DNA from: Montifringilla adamsi
Lineage: Eukaryota; Chordata; Aves; Passeriformes; Passeridae
NCBI GenBank assembly: GCA_017590115.1
Contig: JAGGNK010010225.1
Location: forward strand, 3,720,001 to 3,784,000
Direction: 5' to 3'
DNA length: 64,000 nt
Position numbers and translations under genes: made by a program
Notes under the pieces: generated by a model
What the model was told of the DNA's origin: nothing
Seen by the model: the letters and a program-made list of their open reading frames with translations, nothing else
Database searches by the model: none
In this document: in pieces, positions 38,601 through 50,344 of the stretch
Position numbering within the stretch: the stretch's first letter is position 1
Layout: the number at the start of each line of letters is the position of its first letter

Positions 38601-39159
38601 TGGTCCTGTTATGGTATTCTGTGACCCTCACCTGAGAGCAATCAAGTCATCTTTTGATCCTACAAAGTGCTATAGCATACCCCTACAGCACTACAGAGAA
38701 GCTGAGGATTGAGCAATTTGTTTTCCTTGGCAGCTAAGGGCTAGGTGAGGTTTCTGGTTTTAAATTCTTAGTGACTTTTTTTGTGCATCTCTGTTACTGT
38801 AATAGAGAATGCTTGTAATTCAAGGCCTGTTCACTTTGCAAAGAAGTGGTGCCTGATTGTCAAGAGAGTGTAGTGTGGATGAGTTACATTCATGCCTTCT
38901 TGGATCATGTATTAGTAATATCCTTTTGTCAGTGGCCCCTTCAGTGGGTTCCTAATTTACAAAAGTTAAAATTTTCCTCTGTGGTTTCATAAATTTCCCA
39001 TAAAAGTAACTTAAACAGAGGACTTTTTTGCTGTTTGTTCATAAAATCTCGGTGAAGAGGTTAGTATTGGAAAGATTGTGTTTCAGTTGATACTTCAGAA
39101 TTAATACAAAATATTAAGGTTGTTCCACTTCAGTAGTGTAAGCACTGATGTCTCTCCTT
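32641..39159. other. Intron 1, middle part: non-coding
   Basis: I see no exon or RNA gene. The first 600 bases (to about 33,240) are more GC-rich and may be a further decayed part of the minus-strand CR1 element, but I cannot align them confidently. A T-run lies at about 33,829-33,844. A moderately GC-rich patch at about 36,240-36,520 has no recognisable content. Confidence 0.5.
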
Positions 39160-39231
39160 TAGAATAATAGAAATCGTATGCTCATTTAGGTTGGAAAAGA
39201 CCTTTAAGGTCTTTGAGTCCAACTGCAAGTG
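39160..39231 (-). mobile_element. CR1 3'-tail fragment
   Basis: The block 'AGGTTGGAAAAGACC', followed by a 'TTTAAGGTC' segment and 'GAGTCCAACTGC', is the diagnostic CR1 3' end in reverse orientation. About 70 bases are recognisable, so the copy is strongly 5'-truncated. Confidence 0.85.
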
Positions 39232-40119
39232 TTTGTGGTTTATTAATATGCATTGGCAGTTCTATTGGTAACATAAGTAGAAAAGAATTCAATGAAGTTA
39301 GTTTGTAACCCCTGTTAACTAAGTGAATGGTTAACTGAAGGAATATAGGAGTTTTTGGAAAAGCTTAGTTATGGAATGTAATATTCCCTTAAAGTATCAA
39401 TACGTATAGGTAAAAAAATTATTAAAAAAAAAAGAAAATGGGTAATTATAGGAAATCCTTAGTGAATGCTCTTCTATCACCCTTTTCCTCCATCCTCCTT
39501 ATAAAGTGGTAGCCTGTGAATGTGGCTAATGACATCTCTCAAAACTGCATGCCTATCTTTGTCTCCTAATGCTTCTAAAAGGACTTTTAGAAATGTGGGG
39601 TTATCTTGCATATTCAAAATAACGAGTAGAAGTGAAACCTGCTGACACAGTGGTTCCAAAAGTCTGAATTGTGGTGTAGTTCTCTGTTGTGCAATGTGCC
39701 CAGGCTGCTACTGTTTAGGAGAGCAGGCATGTTTATGAATGTGTGTAAGTTGCTAATTACATTTTATCATGTGTTACCGAAAATCCAAAAGTTGCATCCA
39801 TTATGGAATGAGTCAAAAGTAGAAACAAGCTTCAAATATGTAGAGCAAACTTCTTCAGGCTGCTTTATTTCATTTTCTAAACAGTATGGGTAAAGAGGCA
39901 TTGCAGCCTTTTCAACTGCTTTTTGTTTAACATAATTTTCTTGGTATTTGAGTATGGAGCTTCATAATTTTCTTCAATAAAAAAGACTGGAAGAACTGCA
40001 AGAATGGAGAGAATGAAGGATGGTCTCTGTACTGCTGTACAATAACTTCCTGTCTGAGGCTGTCAGAATGCCATGGTTTTTTCCCAATGTATGACTGCAT
40101 TTCAAATGTTTAAGCATTT

Positions 40120-40167
40120 GAAGAGAATCTTTTGCAGACACTCCGTTGTCTGCAAAAGATTCTCTTC
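40120..40167. repeat. Perfect 21-bp inverted repeat, 6-base loop
   Basis: Arms 40,120-40,140 (starting GAAGAGAATCTTTTG) and 40,147-40,167 (ending AAAGATTCTCTTC) are exact reverse complements over 21 bp around CTCCGT. This is the longest perfect palindrome I found in the window. No flanking repeat explains it. Its perfection implies recent origin or constraint. In transcript form it would be a stable hairpin, but it lacks the longer imperfect stem of a typical microRNA precursor. Confidence 0.96.
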
Positions 40168-41297
40168 CCTTGTGTACCTAAATCACTTGTTCATGAATGA
40201 AAATTTGAAGTCAATGTCAGAATCAGAGTGTGCAAGAGATTTTTGAAGCATTTTTGCTTTCAGGTTCCCCCTAGTGTTCTGGTATGGATGTTGTAATTCT
40301 AAAGTGAACTACAGTTCAGTTTTTCTTTAGTGGAAGAGCTTCCTTTTGGCATAGTTGTTCTGTTCCAGTGAGAAAAGGGCATCTTACACTTTCTTTGAGT
40401 TCCTGTCAATGTACAGGGCCGTCAGCACGAAAAGCTTTTAATGGACAGTTGGCCTGGTTATAAGTATTTTAAAATAGTAATTTATTTGTCTCATTGTGCT
40501 TGAATAATTCTGCTTTATATGCTTTAAAAAAACACCAAAACCTCACAAAACAATGCTTCTGTTAGTGTTGATTTTGATAACCAATGATGAAAGTGTTGCA
40601 AATTGAAAAGTCAGGTCCTTTTGGAAACCTCAGTTTTTAAGTGTCTAAAATGTTGTTAAAATCAGATATGAAACTATTACTTCTATTTAAAGAAATTACT
40701 TCTCAGACAAAAGCTCTGAAATTGATGTTAAGATAACCAAAAGCTATGATGTTGTGCTGCCCCAAATATCAAAGTGTATTCAGATGTCAATTAAAAGGTA
40801 CCATTTTCTGCCAAAGTTGAATGTCTTATTGTCATTCAGATACAATCTCATTTGATTAAGGTCAGAGTGCAGTAGAAGCCAGTTTGATTCTGTTTGTTTT
40901 CTACAGGGGAAATTTTTGCAACTTGCAGTTGGTGATACTATTCCAACCTGGTTTACAGGCAGTTGATTTTCTTCTGTAGAGGCAGTTCTGTGAAGAAATG
41001 TGAGAATAAATATAAATGGTTTGGTGGATAGGTTGATTTCTTTGTGTGTGCCCAGACTTAAGTGAAGTAACACTGGAAAAAAGAACTTTATCATTAGAAA
41101 CATGGGCAGTTCCTAGAGGACAAGTATGTTCAAATTTTTCCTATTTAAATATTTCTTTACATGTTGCTTTTGGGAGTAGGTGAGACAGTTCTAATAAAGC
41201 TGCTTTTAACTGTTCTTTCTCATGTATCTCATATTTATTTTTTCAAAGTCTCTTCTGTATCAGTTTGAGGTGGAGCGGTCTTTTGGAATTATGGAAT

Positions 41298-41331
41298 GAT
41301 GAAAGCTGTGTTTGGATGAAAGCTGTGTTTG
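41298..41331. repeat. 17-bp exact tandem duplication
   Basis: GATGAAAGCTGTGTTTG occurs twice back to back (41,298-41,314 and 41,315-41,331) with no mismatch. This fits a recent slippage or repair duplication. Confidence 0.9.
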
Positions 41332-43483
41332 ATTGCCAAAAGCTGCCACGTAAAAATGTTCTTCCTTCCCAGAAAAAACTCAGCTGAACATTTAAAGTTG
41401 TTTAAATGCATATGTCATTAAGATATCTGATTGCAGAAATTTATTTGATATCATAACACATCCCCAGGGTTGTTAGCTGTGTTGTTCATATTTTATATGC
41501 CACAGTAAAAGGGAGTATTGGATTCTGTGTAGGTGGTTTCTCTACAAATTTGATACTATTGGAAAGAAATACTTGTTCTGGAGGCTTGGTTTCTAAATAA
41601 TGAGACATGTAATGCAATTTGCTTTACTTTCTCTTTTTCCTCCTTATCTCATATGTGTAGAAAATTAATTGCCAGATACAATTGCCATTGACTAGAATAA
41701 TTCTTGCATTCTTTTCAGCATTTAAAAATTCCCTGCTAGCTGTGAAATCCTGAATTAAAAAAGTTAAGGTAAAGTTCTTGTAGCCACTGGGTGTAGCATA
41801 TTTGATTCATAAGGTCTTTTGCTGAGATCTCCAGTCTAGATTATATATTTTATGTATTTGTCTTAATGTTTGGTTCACTGTGCATTTGGCTTGGTATTTT
41901 ATTTTTTTATCTGTTAATGGTATCAATTATGTTTGTAAGGACATTTTTTAAAGCTGTTTCAAGTTCAGGCGGAGAGTTCAGGAGGAGACTTTGTGTCTAG
42001 GGCAATGACTTTTGATTTATTGATGCCAGCTTTAGAGTTCTAGGGCTGGTCAGAACTGCTGTGGTTGCATCGCAAGAAGTATGGCTGGTGTAGGTTTACT
42101 CTGCATGTTCAAATTTGCCTTACAATAAAATCATGGCAGCAGAATTTTTATGGGTAGACTTTATGCAAGGCTAGATAATTGTCTTCCAGAAGTCAATGTG
42201 AAAGCCAAAAGCCTGTGTAAGTTCTTTGTTGTACGTGCTCCAATTCTGCTTAAAATTATTGTCTCAAATAAATAGTCTTTCCTTGAACATGTATTTTTGC
42301 TACTGGATGGTAGTGTACAGATTAAAGTGCATGAAAATGTGGTCTATGGCTTTATTAGAAAGATGGGTAACTTCTGTTGTTCATTTTAAAGTAATGAAAA
42401 ATGCCTTTTCAGAGAGCACCCTGTTTAATAGTTCTTGGCTGGTTAGAACTCCCATGCAAACCATGCTAATACTCTCTGAAGTAGAGAATTCTAAGTGTTA
42501 AGCAAATGAAGAGCATCTGTTCTGCCTGCCAGGTGTTGGATACTGTCAGCTTTTCTTACTAAGTAGCCCCTCAAGTCATAAATTTACAGTAGGAGTCCTA
42601 CAGCATTTTTTTTTCTCTTTGCAAGAGAAATATATGTCTTTCTTAAAAGTACTGTGTTGTCTTTTACATGGTTATTCACAAAAGAAAAACTAATAAAATA
42701 ATAAAACCAGTATCAGTAGTTGTAGTTCTTGAGACAAAAAATGAAATTGCTACAGAAGGGGTAGGTTCTTTTTTTTTTTGGCTAATTTTAGATCTCTAGC
42801 TCAGTTTCCCTTTGCATTTTGTCAGCTGAACTTTCCTGTAAAATAAGCACCGTGTACAGTGGCATGTATGAGTCAGTTGTGTCAGAATCAACACCTTACT
42901 TTTAAACTGACTTCTCACAAAACCTGCTAGTAGGATATAGTGAAAGCCTTACCCTTAATACATCAGAAAATCAACTGCTTGCTTTTTTTAAAACAGCAAG
43001 AGCTTGTTTGCATAGCTTTACAAGATATTAGGCAAGGCAAATAAGAAACAGAAGTGGAACTCCTTTTAAATGTCTCGTCAGTGGCCCTTCTGAAGGACCT
43101 TGGACTGACTCCTAGAAATTTTAAGTTCTGAGAGTTTTTATGTCAGGCTTTATTATTTCTTTATTTCAGGCTTTTCAGACTTTTAAGCTTGTTGTGCTTT
43201 AGAAATGCAAGAGGAAAGTGGAAGAAAATTTGGCAAGAAAGTATGTGTCTTAAAATATGGCTACATGATAAAGGCTAGCTGGAATAACTAGTTCCTGATT
43301 TCTGAAAGGGAAAAATGTCATTCCCACTATATCCTTTCTCCTTTGCCATAAGCTGATTCAACTTCTGAAGCCATTGAAAAACTCAAATAAAGCCTTAAAA
43401 ACCACTCCACAAGCTCAAAAAAGATTTGACATTTAGTTTTAGTTTCCTGAAGTGAATGTTAATTACATGTTCATTCTGTAATC

Positions 43484-43897
43484 AGAATCATTGAATCAAA
43501 AAATCATCTGGGTTGGAAATCACAGTCTTCTAGTTCCAGCATCCCTGGTGTGGAAAGGGACACCTTCAACTAGACCACGTTGCTCAGAGCTCCATCCAAC
43601 TTGGCCTTAAACGTTTTCAGAGGTGGACAGCCACAACTTCTCTGGGCAACTTCTTCCAGTGCCTCACCACCTGAAAGTGAAGAGTTTCTTCCTGATACCT
43701 AATGTGAGTCTACTCTCTTTCCATTTGAAGTGCAAGAGACTTTATCTCAGCCTTTCCTCCAGGGAAAAGTGCTCCATCCTTCTAATGGATGCCCCATCTT
43801 GGTGGGTCTCCTCTGGACTCTCTCTGGCAAGTCCATGTCTTTCCTGTGCTGGGAACCAGCTGGGGTCTCAGTGGAGTGGAGTCATGGAATCACCTCC
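43484..43897 (-). mobile_element. CR1-type LINE, 3' fragment (about 410 bp)
   Basis: From low to high coordinate the interval follows the reverse complement of the CR1 3' region: 'GGGTTGGAAATCACAG' tail, 'GGGACACCTTCAACTAGACC', 'CTCCATCCAACTTGGCC', 'CCACAACTTCTCTGGGCAAC' and 'TTCTTCCTGATACCTAATG'. It then runs into the ORF2 3' part that encodes the R-K-F-L motifs. The element is 5'-truncated at about 43,897, right beside a tRNA-Gly-like sequence. A similar CR1 fragment in the opposite orientation lies at 45,738-46,186. Confidence 0.93.
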
Positions 43898-43911
43898 CTA
43901 AAAGTACTGAC

Positions 43912-43982
43912 TGCATTGGCCGGGAATCGAACCCTGGCCTCCTGTGTGGCAGGCAAGAATTCTACCACTCAACCACCAATGC
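43912..43982 (-). tRNA. tRNA-Gly(GCC)-derived sequence, probable pseudogene
   Basis: The minus strand has all landmarks of a 71-base tRNA-Gly: a perfect 7-bp acceptor stem (GCATTGG with CCAATGC), discriminator A, anticodon loop CTGCCAC with anticodon GCC, and T-loop TTCGATT. The internal B box GGTTCGATTCC is perfect. A TTTT Pol III terminator follows at 43,903-43,900. Compared with the standard vertebrate gene as I recall it, five positions differ, and each of the three inner stems has one mismatch (13:22, 31:39, 50:64). Three changes are C-to-T or G-to-A at former CpG sites, the pattern of methylated non-functional copies. tRNA ancestry is near certain; activity is doubtful. Confidence 0.9.
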
Positions 43983-43992
43983 TGGTGATTAT

Positions 43993-44057
43993 TTTTTTTT
44001 TTTGTCCCCTGGCTCATTTTACACATTGTCTTTTTTTAAAAAAAAAAAAAAAAAAAA
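43993..44057. repeat. T-runs followed by long A-run
   Basis: A run of T (about 43,993-44,003) and a TTTTTTT tract run directly into an A-run of about 20 bases (44,038-44,057). This is simple sequence, with the potential to form a T/A hairpin. Confidence 0.75.
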
Positions 44058-45737
44058 GGCAAAAAACCACCAAAAACTTCTGTTCCACACACAGGCACCA
44101 CCAACTTCTTTGATTTTTCCCCTCTACACTTCTTCTGAAAACTTTGCTTTCGCAATTGGGAAAATTGCAAAAGCTTGTGCAGCTTCCCCTTGTCCAGCAC
44201 TTTGTAGTAGCCTGAGTGCATAATATCAGTGGCTGCAGCCAGTCTGGCCTCATTTTTCATGTAATTGAACATTTTCTATTCACTTAGAGGTGTCAGCAGT
44301 TTCCAAATTGACAGTAGCACAGAACTTCTGGTTTCTTTTCAAGTCACAGTGTGTCATGCCTACTTTTCTGAAGTAACCAGAGTAATGCTTATCAAAGTTC
44401 ATCCTGTGATGTTGAATACCACCGGCATTACCATGTCCTCTGGGATGTTTCTTGTGTGCACATGTGACTGTGGCTGATGTGCCCTCTCAGCTTCCAGGTG
44501 TCCCGTATCTTGTCAGTATGTGCAAGGGCAAGGAAAGAGCTTGGTGCCTGTGAGAGTGAGGAAGGGCAAAGGGGGCAGAAGTGGGACAGCATCAGATCCA
44601 ATGTAAGGCAAAGATGTTGCATTGTCAAAATATTATGAGAAGAGCGGAAGGTAATGTGACTGGTAGACTGGTACCTTGCCATTTCTCCAAGCTGAGATGT
44701 GAAACTGCAGCAGTGGAAGTGTGTGGCTCCACTACACTCCTGAGTCAGATTTTGCTGGAGTTGCCCACGGTCCTGCTCTACCTCCTCTGGGCTCAGCAGT
44801 CTCCCTGCCTGCGCCTCACCAGTACTGAGTGGCATCTGCCTTATTAATAAAATATGTGTGGGTTTCTAAAACTTTTGATAGCAGTGAATTTGTTGTGGTA
44901 GAGCCTTGCTGATACTCAGTGTGTGTAACAGTGGTAATGATCTGACTGGCATTCATGCCACAAGGATTTCAAGTACCTTAAAGTTCCTCAGCATAACTTG
45001 TGGACTTTTTATTTTGTTGGTTTTTGTTTTGTGTTTGGGTTTTGTGGTTGTTTTCCTTTGTTTTTAAAAATTTATTTAATTAAAACAATCTGCAGATGAC
45101 AGCACCTATGTTACAGCACTTAGCTAAAAATTTAGGATGAATTGCTGCTATAGTTCAAATTGCATGAGCAGACTGTATTTCCATCCTGCCTGCCTTCTTA
45201 TTAAAAAGAAATGTTGTGGGCCAGCAGACTGCTGATTTCTCCTCCTGTATTAGTTATCTACAGATATTGGAAACATTGCATTGCCCTCCCACTATAACTT
45301 ACTAAGTTGTGATTTGTAAGTAGTAATTTTTGTTCACCGTAAGAGTAAACATGTGTTGTTAGTAAGTTATTATACAGACACTTGATTTGAGAGGGATGCA
45401 GTTATATGAATAGAGAATTTGAGACATAGGGAAAGCTGAAGGTGAAGATTTAAGCCTTGAATTTATGTGAATTTGTGAGATTCAGTCTCTTGCTTTTCTG
45501 TGGAATGACATGTAGGTGAATAATCATTCAAAAATTGTTTACCTCCTGAGGATCTGCTGTCACGGAAAGCAGATCTTGTGCAAGCACTTTAAATAATGTC
45601 AATAAAAACAAGATAAAATTATCTGTCTCTTATTATGCTGCTTCATATCTGGACTCATCAGCTGTTCACAATGATGCTATCTATTCTAGGGAATTAATCT
45701 GGAGGATAAGTGTTTAATATTTGTACACTGACCTGTT
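44058..45737. other. Intron 1: non-coding between two CR1 copies
   Basis: No gene is recognised. A GC-richer patch at about 44,410-44,830 has open frames on both strands, without recognisable motifs. A (GTTTT)-like T/G-rich tract occupies about 45,006-45,066. Confidence 0.5.
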
Positions 45738-46186
45738 GGATTCAATCCAGAGGAGGGGCCACCAAGTTGATCAGAGGGATGGAGCACATGTATGAGGAAA
45801 GGCTGAGAGACTTTGATTGTTCAGCCTGGAAAAAGGGGAAGGCTTTGGACTGATCTAATTGTGGCCTTCCAGTACCTGAAAGGAGCCTACAGGAAAGATG
45901 GGACAAGACTATTTAAGAGAGGAAGCAGAGACAAGGCAAGGGGGAATAGGATCAAATGGAAAGAGAGTAGGTTTAATTAGATGTGAGAGAGAACTGTTTA
46001 CTGTGAGAGTGGTGAGGCGCTGCAGCAGGGTTCCCAGAGAAGTTGTGGATGCCCCATTCCTGGAACTGTTCAAGGCCAGGTTGGAGCTCTGAGAAACTCT
46101 GAGGAAGGTGTTCCTGCCCACGGCAGGGAGATTGGAACTTGATGATCTTCAAGGTCCCCTTCCAGCCCAAACCACTCCATAATTTA
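45738..46186 (+). mobile_element. CR1-type LINE, 3' fragment (about 450 bp)
   Basis: This is a well-preserved CR1 3' region on the + strand. Blocks include 'GAGGGGCCACCAAGTTGATC', 'TGAGGAAAGGCTGAGAGACT', 'TTCAGCCTGGAAAAAGGGG', 'TGGCCTTCCAGTACCTGAAA', 'GAGAAGTTGTGGATGCCCC' and the tail 'TGATGATCTTCAAGGTCCCC'. The terminal 8-bp repeats are degenerate. The ORF2 frame is broken by frameshifts and stops. It lies opposite in orientation to the copy at 43,484-43,897 and overlaps the same part of the consensus, forming an imperfect inverted pair. Confidence 0.95.
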
Positions 46187-47685
46187 GAATATTTGTAAAA
46201 GTGGTTGTAGAACAATTAAACATATGGCCTTGCTTAGGCAGCCTTAATAGTGTTGAAACAGCCCTGGTTTATAGTTCATGTGAACTTGCACAGTGATCTA
46301 AGAATATTTTAGGATAAAGAAAAACTAGAATATCTCTCAAAAATGCTGCCAAAATGCCTGGAGATGAATTTAGCTAAAGGCAGTATGTTACTGTTGTAAA
46401 GTGAGGAGCTTTGAATTCCTCTGTGTCTCCCAACCATTCCTTCTCTCACTCCTCCCAGGAAAAAAACAAAAAAACCAACAAACCAAAAATCAAAAAAAAC
46501 CCCAGAAACATCCCCAAAGTTTAAAAACCCAACCTCCTGAAAACCCCAATCACTCAACCCTCCCTAGCCTAGCTCAATGGCATTTGCATGCTGACCACAT
46601 GCTCATACATGCTGCTGTAAGATCTTGGTGGGGTTCTGTTGGAGCATGTGAATTTCGTCCATCTATACCAAGGGATGGTTTTGAGTCCTGGAACATGTCC
46701 TGGAAAACTTTACACATCTTTTGTTTTTCTACATCATCAGTGTATTTAGATCAGAATGTGGTGTGATTAATCAAGTAGTAATAGTACACTAGAGAACACA
46801 GTAATCTTACTGTTAATGAGGGTTCAGGTTATAAATTTCAGTGGGATCTCTAGAGACTAAGTATTCAGCTGTCCAAATGATGTGCAATTGTGTAATGTCA
46901 GGAGGGCTTAAACTAGTGATCTGCCACGTGTTTGCTCTCAGCATCCTGGTGGCTTCTGACAGCTGTCCTGTAGTGTGCTGAGATACCCAAGACTCCACTA
47001 CTGGGGCAATACACCAGACAGTATCTGTACAGAGTACTTCTATCTCTTTTCTTCCCTTCTTTTTTTGGAAAAACCCAGTTCCATGTGTATGTGCCGATGC
47101 TAGCTGAAGCATGCTGTGCAGGTGTATGTCTTGGGAACTAGGTGTTACATAGAAATTGTATTCTGGAAAATACTTGTAGGCAGTAAGACTTTTGGATTTT
47201 TTGGCTAGTTTTAATTCATTAAATGATGCACCACTGCTGACAAAGGTTTCTGTGTTCCCTTGCTAAGGCAGTAATGTTTCTTTGGAGGAATACCCTATAG
47301 TTAATTTCTTTGTAAAAAGAAACTCCTAGGAAGTTTTTTTAATATGAGTTAGTATGTTCCCCTTTGATAAGAAGCTGAACAAAACCATCTGTAGAGTTGT
47401 TTGACATATGAACTTTAGACCATGTCATACAACTTACCCCCTTCATCATCTTAATCCCCTAGCACCTTCCCTCCCTCCTGAAATACCCCCATGGCCTGGG
47501 CCACCCTCACCCTCTCCAAAATAAAGCCTCATTTAGAAGTATTGACATGCTGTCTCATAATTATTTCTTGCCTTATTTTTTTATTTCCTAAAGAGAGATG
47601 CTTTGAGCTTGGTAGATGCTGTCCTTTCAGCTGCCTGAAGAAGGGTGGCACTGGGTTGGTGTTTTGGGGCTGCAGTGTTAGAAAA
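46187..47685. other. Intron 1: non-coding
   Basis: No gene is recognised. An A/C-rich low-complexity stretch lies at about 46,457-46,565, and a C-rich segment with CCCTCC words at about 47,437-47,525. Confidence 0.5.
46457..46565. repeat. A/C-rich low-complexity tract
   Basis: Almost entirely A and C on the + strand (AAAACAAAAAAACC-type words grading into CCCCAATCACTCAACCCTCC), so the strand composition is strongly skewed. The origin is unclear; it may be a decayed A-rich microsatellite. Confidence 0.75.
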
Positions 47686-47760
47686 GATAGTCATAGTATC
47701 ATAGACTAATTTGAGTTGGAAGGGAAACATAGGGAATGATAAACTCCAAGTTCCTGATCT
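47686..47760 (-). mobile_element. CR1 3'-tail fragment
   Basis: 'TCATAGTATCATAGACTAAT', 'GAGTTGGAAGGGAAACATAG' and 'CTCCAAGTTCCTGATCT' reproduce the reverse-oriented CR1 3' end, including traces of its terminal short repeats. Only about 75 bases are recognisable. Confidence 0.85.
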
Positions 47761-50344
47761 AATTTGCTCATAAAAGGAAGGGTTGATTTTGGGCTGTGGA
47801 TGAAACTCTTAGCACCCTACCTTCCTACCCCCCGCCAAACCAGGGTTTTAAAGTATCAATAAATACAGAGTTTACAGGGCTGCATGTGTGGGTATGTCAG
47901 TTTGCTTGCTCTGCAAGCAAACAAGCACTCAGTTTTCTTGTGCTCATATCTGACTGTGTCAGATAGCAGCTGGGCTGTGGAGCTCATGTGGTAAATCCTG
48001 CTGAGAGCTCAGTCCTGCTTACTGCAGCTACTTTAAATGTCCTGCCATTTCAGAATGGCAGATTAAGCACAGCTCTGCCTGCTAGACACTCTGCAGACCC
48101 TGCAGTAAGGCAGTTCACTGCCACTTCTTAATGGACTGGGATCAGAATTGCCTATCATTTGGGAAAATATAAGAAGTTTTTCCAAAGAAGTAAGAGCTCA
48201 GATGATTTTTTTTTTGTTTTGTTTTGTTTTTTGGTTTTTTTTGGTCTAGATAAGTGGTACATACTCTTTTGGACCCATCTTTCAAAAATATATTTTTATA
48301 GACTGAGATAAGGTCAAATAAGTGGAATCTGAAGGGGTATAAAAGTGAAAATGAAGAAGGAAGGGTTGAAGGAAAAAGTGTATATTTCATGATAGGTACT
48401 TACATTTCTTTTATTAAATTAAATGTCCTCATACACTTCATAGAGATATTTTTGCAGCATCAAACATATGGTTAAAATATTGCTCCAGTACAAATAGTTC
48501 TGCTCTGAGTTCTCACAGTGTTGTCACTGAACATGTTCAAGGATGTGATAATTTTGAATATATTTGCCTACAGTTTGTTTTAGAATACTTCTGTAGTTAA
48601 ACATGTTGAGACAATTGCAGTTTGAAGTTGCTCTGCTGTTCTCCATTTGATGGGAAGCTTTTTCCTGGTACTTACTCTAAGGGAAGAGCAGACGTTTATC
48701 CACAAAGTGTTTTGGTATGGGACTTAAAAGACAAAAACTTCCATCTGTTTGAAAAAAACATGCTTGTCTTGCTTGTGAGTGGTTTTTTTTGTTTGTTTTT
48801 TTCGTTCCAAGACTGAGTGACTGTTAACAAGGAATTGGCTGACTAAAGACTATAAAGAAATTTCAATAAGCTGCTTCAGAAAGGTTTTTTTTCTTTAAGT
48901 ATTCAAACCAAGCAAATACTTTTCCCTTTATAAAAATTAAAAAAAATTAAAAAAAAGTGATTCCCACCCCTCTTATTCTATCCCTAAGGAATAGACAGCC
49001 TGTTTTCCTTCACACACCCACTCCCAACCTAAGCAAACACGTTTTTTACTTGTAGTAATTGAATTACTTCTAGTATGGATTTATGCTAAGGAACAGTTCA
49101 TTGAAATATGGGAGAGCCACCAGGACACAGTTCAGCATAGCTGTTTCAGTATTCATCTGAGCAGCTGAAGAACTGTGTGAATCTGTGCTCTGCATTAGGG
49201 AAAGAATAGGTGTGATTTAGGATGCCCACTTTAGAAGAGATCACTAAGAGTTAGGGTATCTGATATTTATGTCTAACTCTGTGTTTCCTGTATGAATCAT
49301 TTAGTTTGTAACCATTTACATGTGGCAGCAGAGAGGCCTTCAATAGCTTGGAAGTTAAAAGATGCATACGTGTGTTAGAGTGAACTTCTATTTACAGAGT
49401 GGAAACAAACTACTTTTAAACTCTCTTGTCAGCACTGTCTGAGAATACTTTCATTAGCCTATGGTTAGAGAATTCTCTGGACTGAGGCAGTGAGAGGAAC
49501 TGAATGTGGCCTTCTGATTTCTCTACAGAGAGGTGATAAATACCATCTTCCTAGTTGCACAATGTATTTGCACAAAGTTCATGGACAGTATGTTACTTGT
49601 TGTATTTTGTCCAAGTTGTTTGTTGGTTGGGGTGGCATCAGTCCAGCTTCATTGCTAGAGTTCTCATCAAACAAGACGTGGGAGTAAAAGCAGAAAAAGG
49701 AACAAGCAAGGCAGTGGCATGTCTTAAAGGTTAGGTTATAGATAACTCCTTAAAGAGCCAGTTTTTCCATGCACTTGGTGATGGGAGAAGGAGATTAGGG
49801 TATGTTAGTGATGAAGAGGGAAAGAGTAAGATGAAGCTCTGAATTTGATCTGCTTGAACAGAGGTTGCATTTTTCAAAGGGTGGCTGAAGGAAGGAAAAA
49901 ATACAGCTATTCACGTAATACCTGAAACAGAGGCAGCTTACTCTGGGTGGACCCATGAGATTAATTGCAGCTAACATCAATGCTTTTTTACCTTTTCAAA
50001 AGGAGAGGATAAAAAAAAAAAAAAGAATTTTTCTTTTTAGGAAGCCTGGGTTTAGTTTGCTGAACAAGAATATATAGCTTATGTTAAAAAAAATAAAAAA
50101 CCAACCAAACACCTGCATTGGAATGAGTATTCGGTGAAAAGTTTATAATACAGCTATAAACACACTTAGCAGATGTTTGACTTCTGGGTTGTTCTGTTCT
50201 GGGACCCGTGGTACAAATGCGTTTTGTAGTGCTAATGAAGTCTTGGATCAGAGCAAAAATATTACCTTGGAGCTGCTCTTAGCAGCTGTTGATGCAGAAA
50301 ATGTGAAGTGTGGAACTCAGTTTCAGTTCCTTTTTTGGTATTCC
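47761..50344. other. Intron 1: non-coding, upstream of candidate exon 1b
   Basis: No gene is recognised. Simple tracts include a (TTTTG)-like run at about 48,205-48,242 and an A-run at about 50,011-50,024. A 9-bp perfect hairpin with a 5-base loop lies at 47,900-47,922. Confidence 0.5.

Larger units (their letters stand above)
39232..43483. other. Intron 1: non-coding, with a hairpin and a short tandem duplication
   Basis: This is AT-rich intron with no recognised gene. It holds the 48-base perfect hairpin at 40,120-40,167 and an exact 17-bp tandem duplication at 41,298-41,331, listed separately. The remainder shows nothing I can assign. Confidence 0.55.

Noticed and set aside
39477..39659. 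60-residue minus frame (contains ALGDKDRHAVLRDVISHI)
   Set aside because: It looked briefly protein-like but has no splice sites, no recognised family and no continuation in neighbouring frames.
43623..44223. Overlapping + strand frames of 92-144 residues
   Set aside because: They run through the reverse-oriented CR1 fragment, the antisense tRNA relic and a poly-A tract, so they are not genes.
44428..44835. 135-residue minus-strand frame in a GC-richer patch of intron 1
   Set aside because: No motif or homology recognised; an opposing frame is also open and the composition is unremarkable.
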